Below, in pieces: positions 34,786-34,915 of a stretch of 34,915 nt of DNA (position 1 is its first letter; each line of letters begins with the position of its first letter). The notes under the pieces are model-generated. The model was not told the DNA's origin, searched no databases, and saw nothing but the letters and a program-made list of their open reading frames with translations. A program made the translations under genes and the position numbers. This stretch comes from CAWUJK01 sp963922865 (GTDB lineage: Bacteria; Patescibacteriota; Gracilibacteria; BD1-5; UBA6164): assembly GCA_963922865.1 (NCBI GenBank), contig CAWUJK010000010.1, positions 1 through 34,915 of the forward strand, read 5' to 3'.

Positions 34786-34915
34786 ATGTCTATACAAGCA
34801 AGTGACATCACCACCCAATTAACCACCGACCATAACCAAAACGGTTTTGCTGAAACTGGTGATACCGTTACAGCTACTGCTTCCAGTCCAGTTTTGGACA
34901 ATTATGTCTATAATT
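34786..34915 (+). CDS. Start of a further structural or adhesin gene (cut by the window)
   Basis: Forty-three codons are visible: MSIQASDITTQLTTDHNQNG, then FAETGDTVTATASSPVLDNY and the frame runs off the end. The composition (Thr, Asn, Gly with GGT codons, C-rich) is like that of surface-exposed beta proteins and of the propeller gene, and unlike the AT-only early genes. It is preceded by the common AATTATG start context. Confidence 0.5.
   Translation, partial: MSIQASDITTQLTTDHNQNGFAETGDTVTATASSPVLDNYVYN

Noticed and set aside
1..34915. TGA read as tryptophan (code 4)
   Set aside because: TGA falls on invariant glycines of Walker A, methyltransferase motif I and FtsK motifs, and TGG is used for Trp.
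1..34915. Standard-code open frames, including long minus-strand frames over 11186-11440, 19215-19508, 25915-26247 and 27100-27702
   Set aside because: They are antisense shadows of the recoded structural and enzyme genes, with no family resemblance.
1..34915. CRISPR array, insertion sequence or retron
   Set aside because: No regularly spaced repeats, transposase or reverse transcriptase was seen; the structured RNA at 25263-25450 has no adjacent reverse transcriptase.

Overview
This window is a contiguous, very AT-rich piece of a temperate, tailed (siphovirus-like) bacteriophage or prophage. Its genes read through only if TGA is translated as glycine. TAA and TAG are the only stops seen, and TGA falls on invariant glycines: all three Gly of a Walker A motif, the DLFGGTGTT motif of a methyltransferase, and the GxG loop of a second methyltransferase. 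TGG is still used for Trp. That is genetic code 25, known from Absconditabacteria (SR1) and Gracilibacteria, so the host is almost certainly one of these candidate-phyla-radiation bacteria (inference). Read with the standard code, most genes collapse into short fragments.

Layout. Positions 1-2449, minus strand: lysogeny operon (XRE repressor, ImmA-like metalloprotease, small membrane protein, large serine recombinase cut by the window edge). Positions 2450-2754: divergent control region with a consensus minus-strand promoter and three inverted repeats. Positions 2755-12254, plus strand: early and replication genes. These include a homing-endonuclease-like protein, RecT, an unusual PD-(D/E)XK nuclease fused to an FtsK-type DNA pump, a DnaQ-fold exonuclease, small DNA-binding proteins and a replisome organizer. 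A membrane protein plus lysozyme-like pair and a DNA methyltransferase follow. Positions 12290-14005: an HTH protein, a tRNA-like gene, a VRR-NUC nuclease, small proteins and a long structured RNA. Positions 14015-17659: ParB-methyltransferase fusion, terminase small and large subunits and a small protein. Positions 17718-24502: portal, scaffold, major capsid, connector and tail-tube genes. Positions 24518-25814, minus strand: an inserted cassette (Rha/KilAC antirepressor and a lipoprotein) with elaborate RNA structure between the two genes. Positions 25928-34915: tape measure, distal tail protein, hub-like protein, receptor-binding proteins and an unfinished gene.

How it fits together. The repressor/protease pair and recombinase would hold and reverse lysogeny. 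RecT with the nuclease-pump and the exonuclease form a recombination module. ParB-methyltransferase and terminase handle DNA marking and packaging. The structural region carries six copies of one promoter-like element (TTGTCCCTT followed about 13 bases later by TATWWT), each 53-65 bases (once 112) before a start codon, often fused to the terminator of the preceding gene. I read these as the phage's late promoters. Gene starts almost never carry a Shine-Dalgarno sequence.

Coordinates were derived by hand translation with TGA=Gly. Functional names come from motif recognition without database searches.
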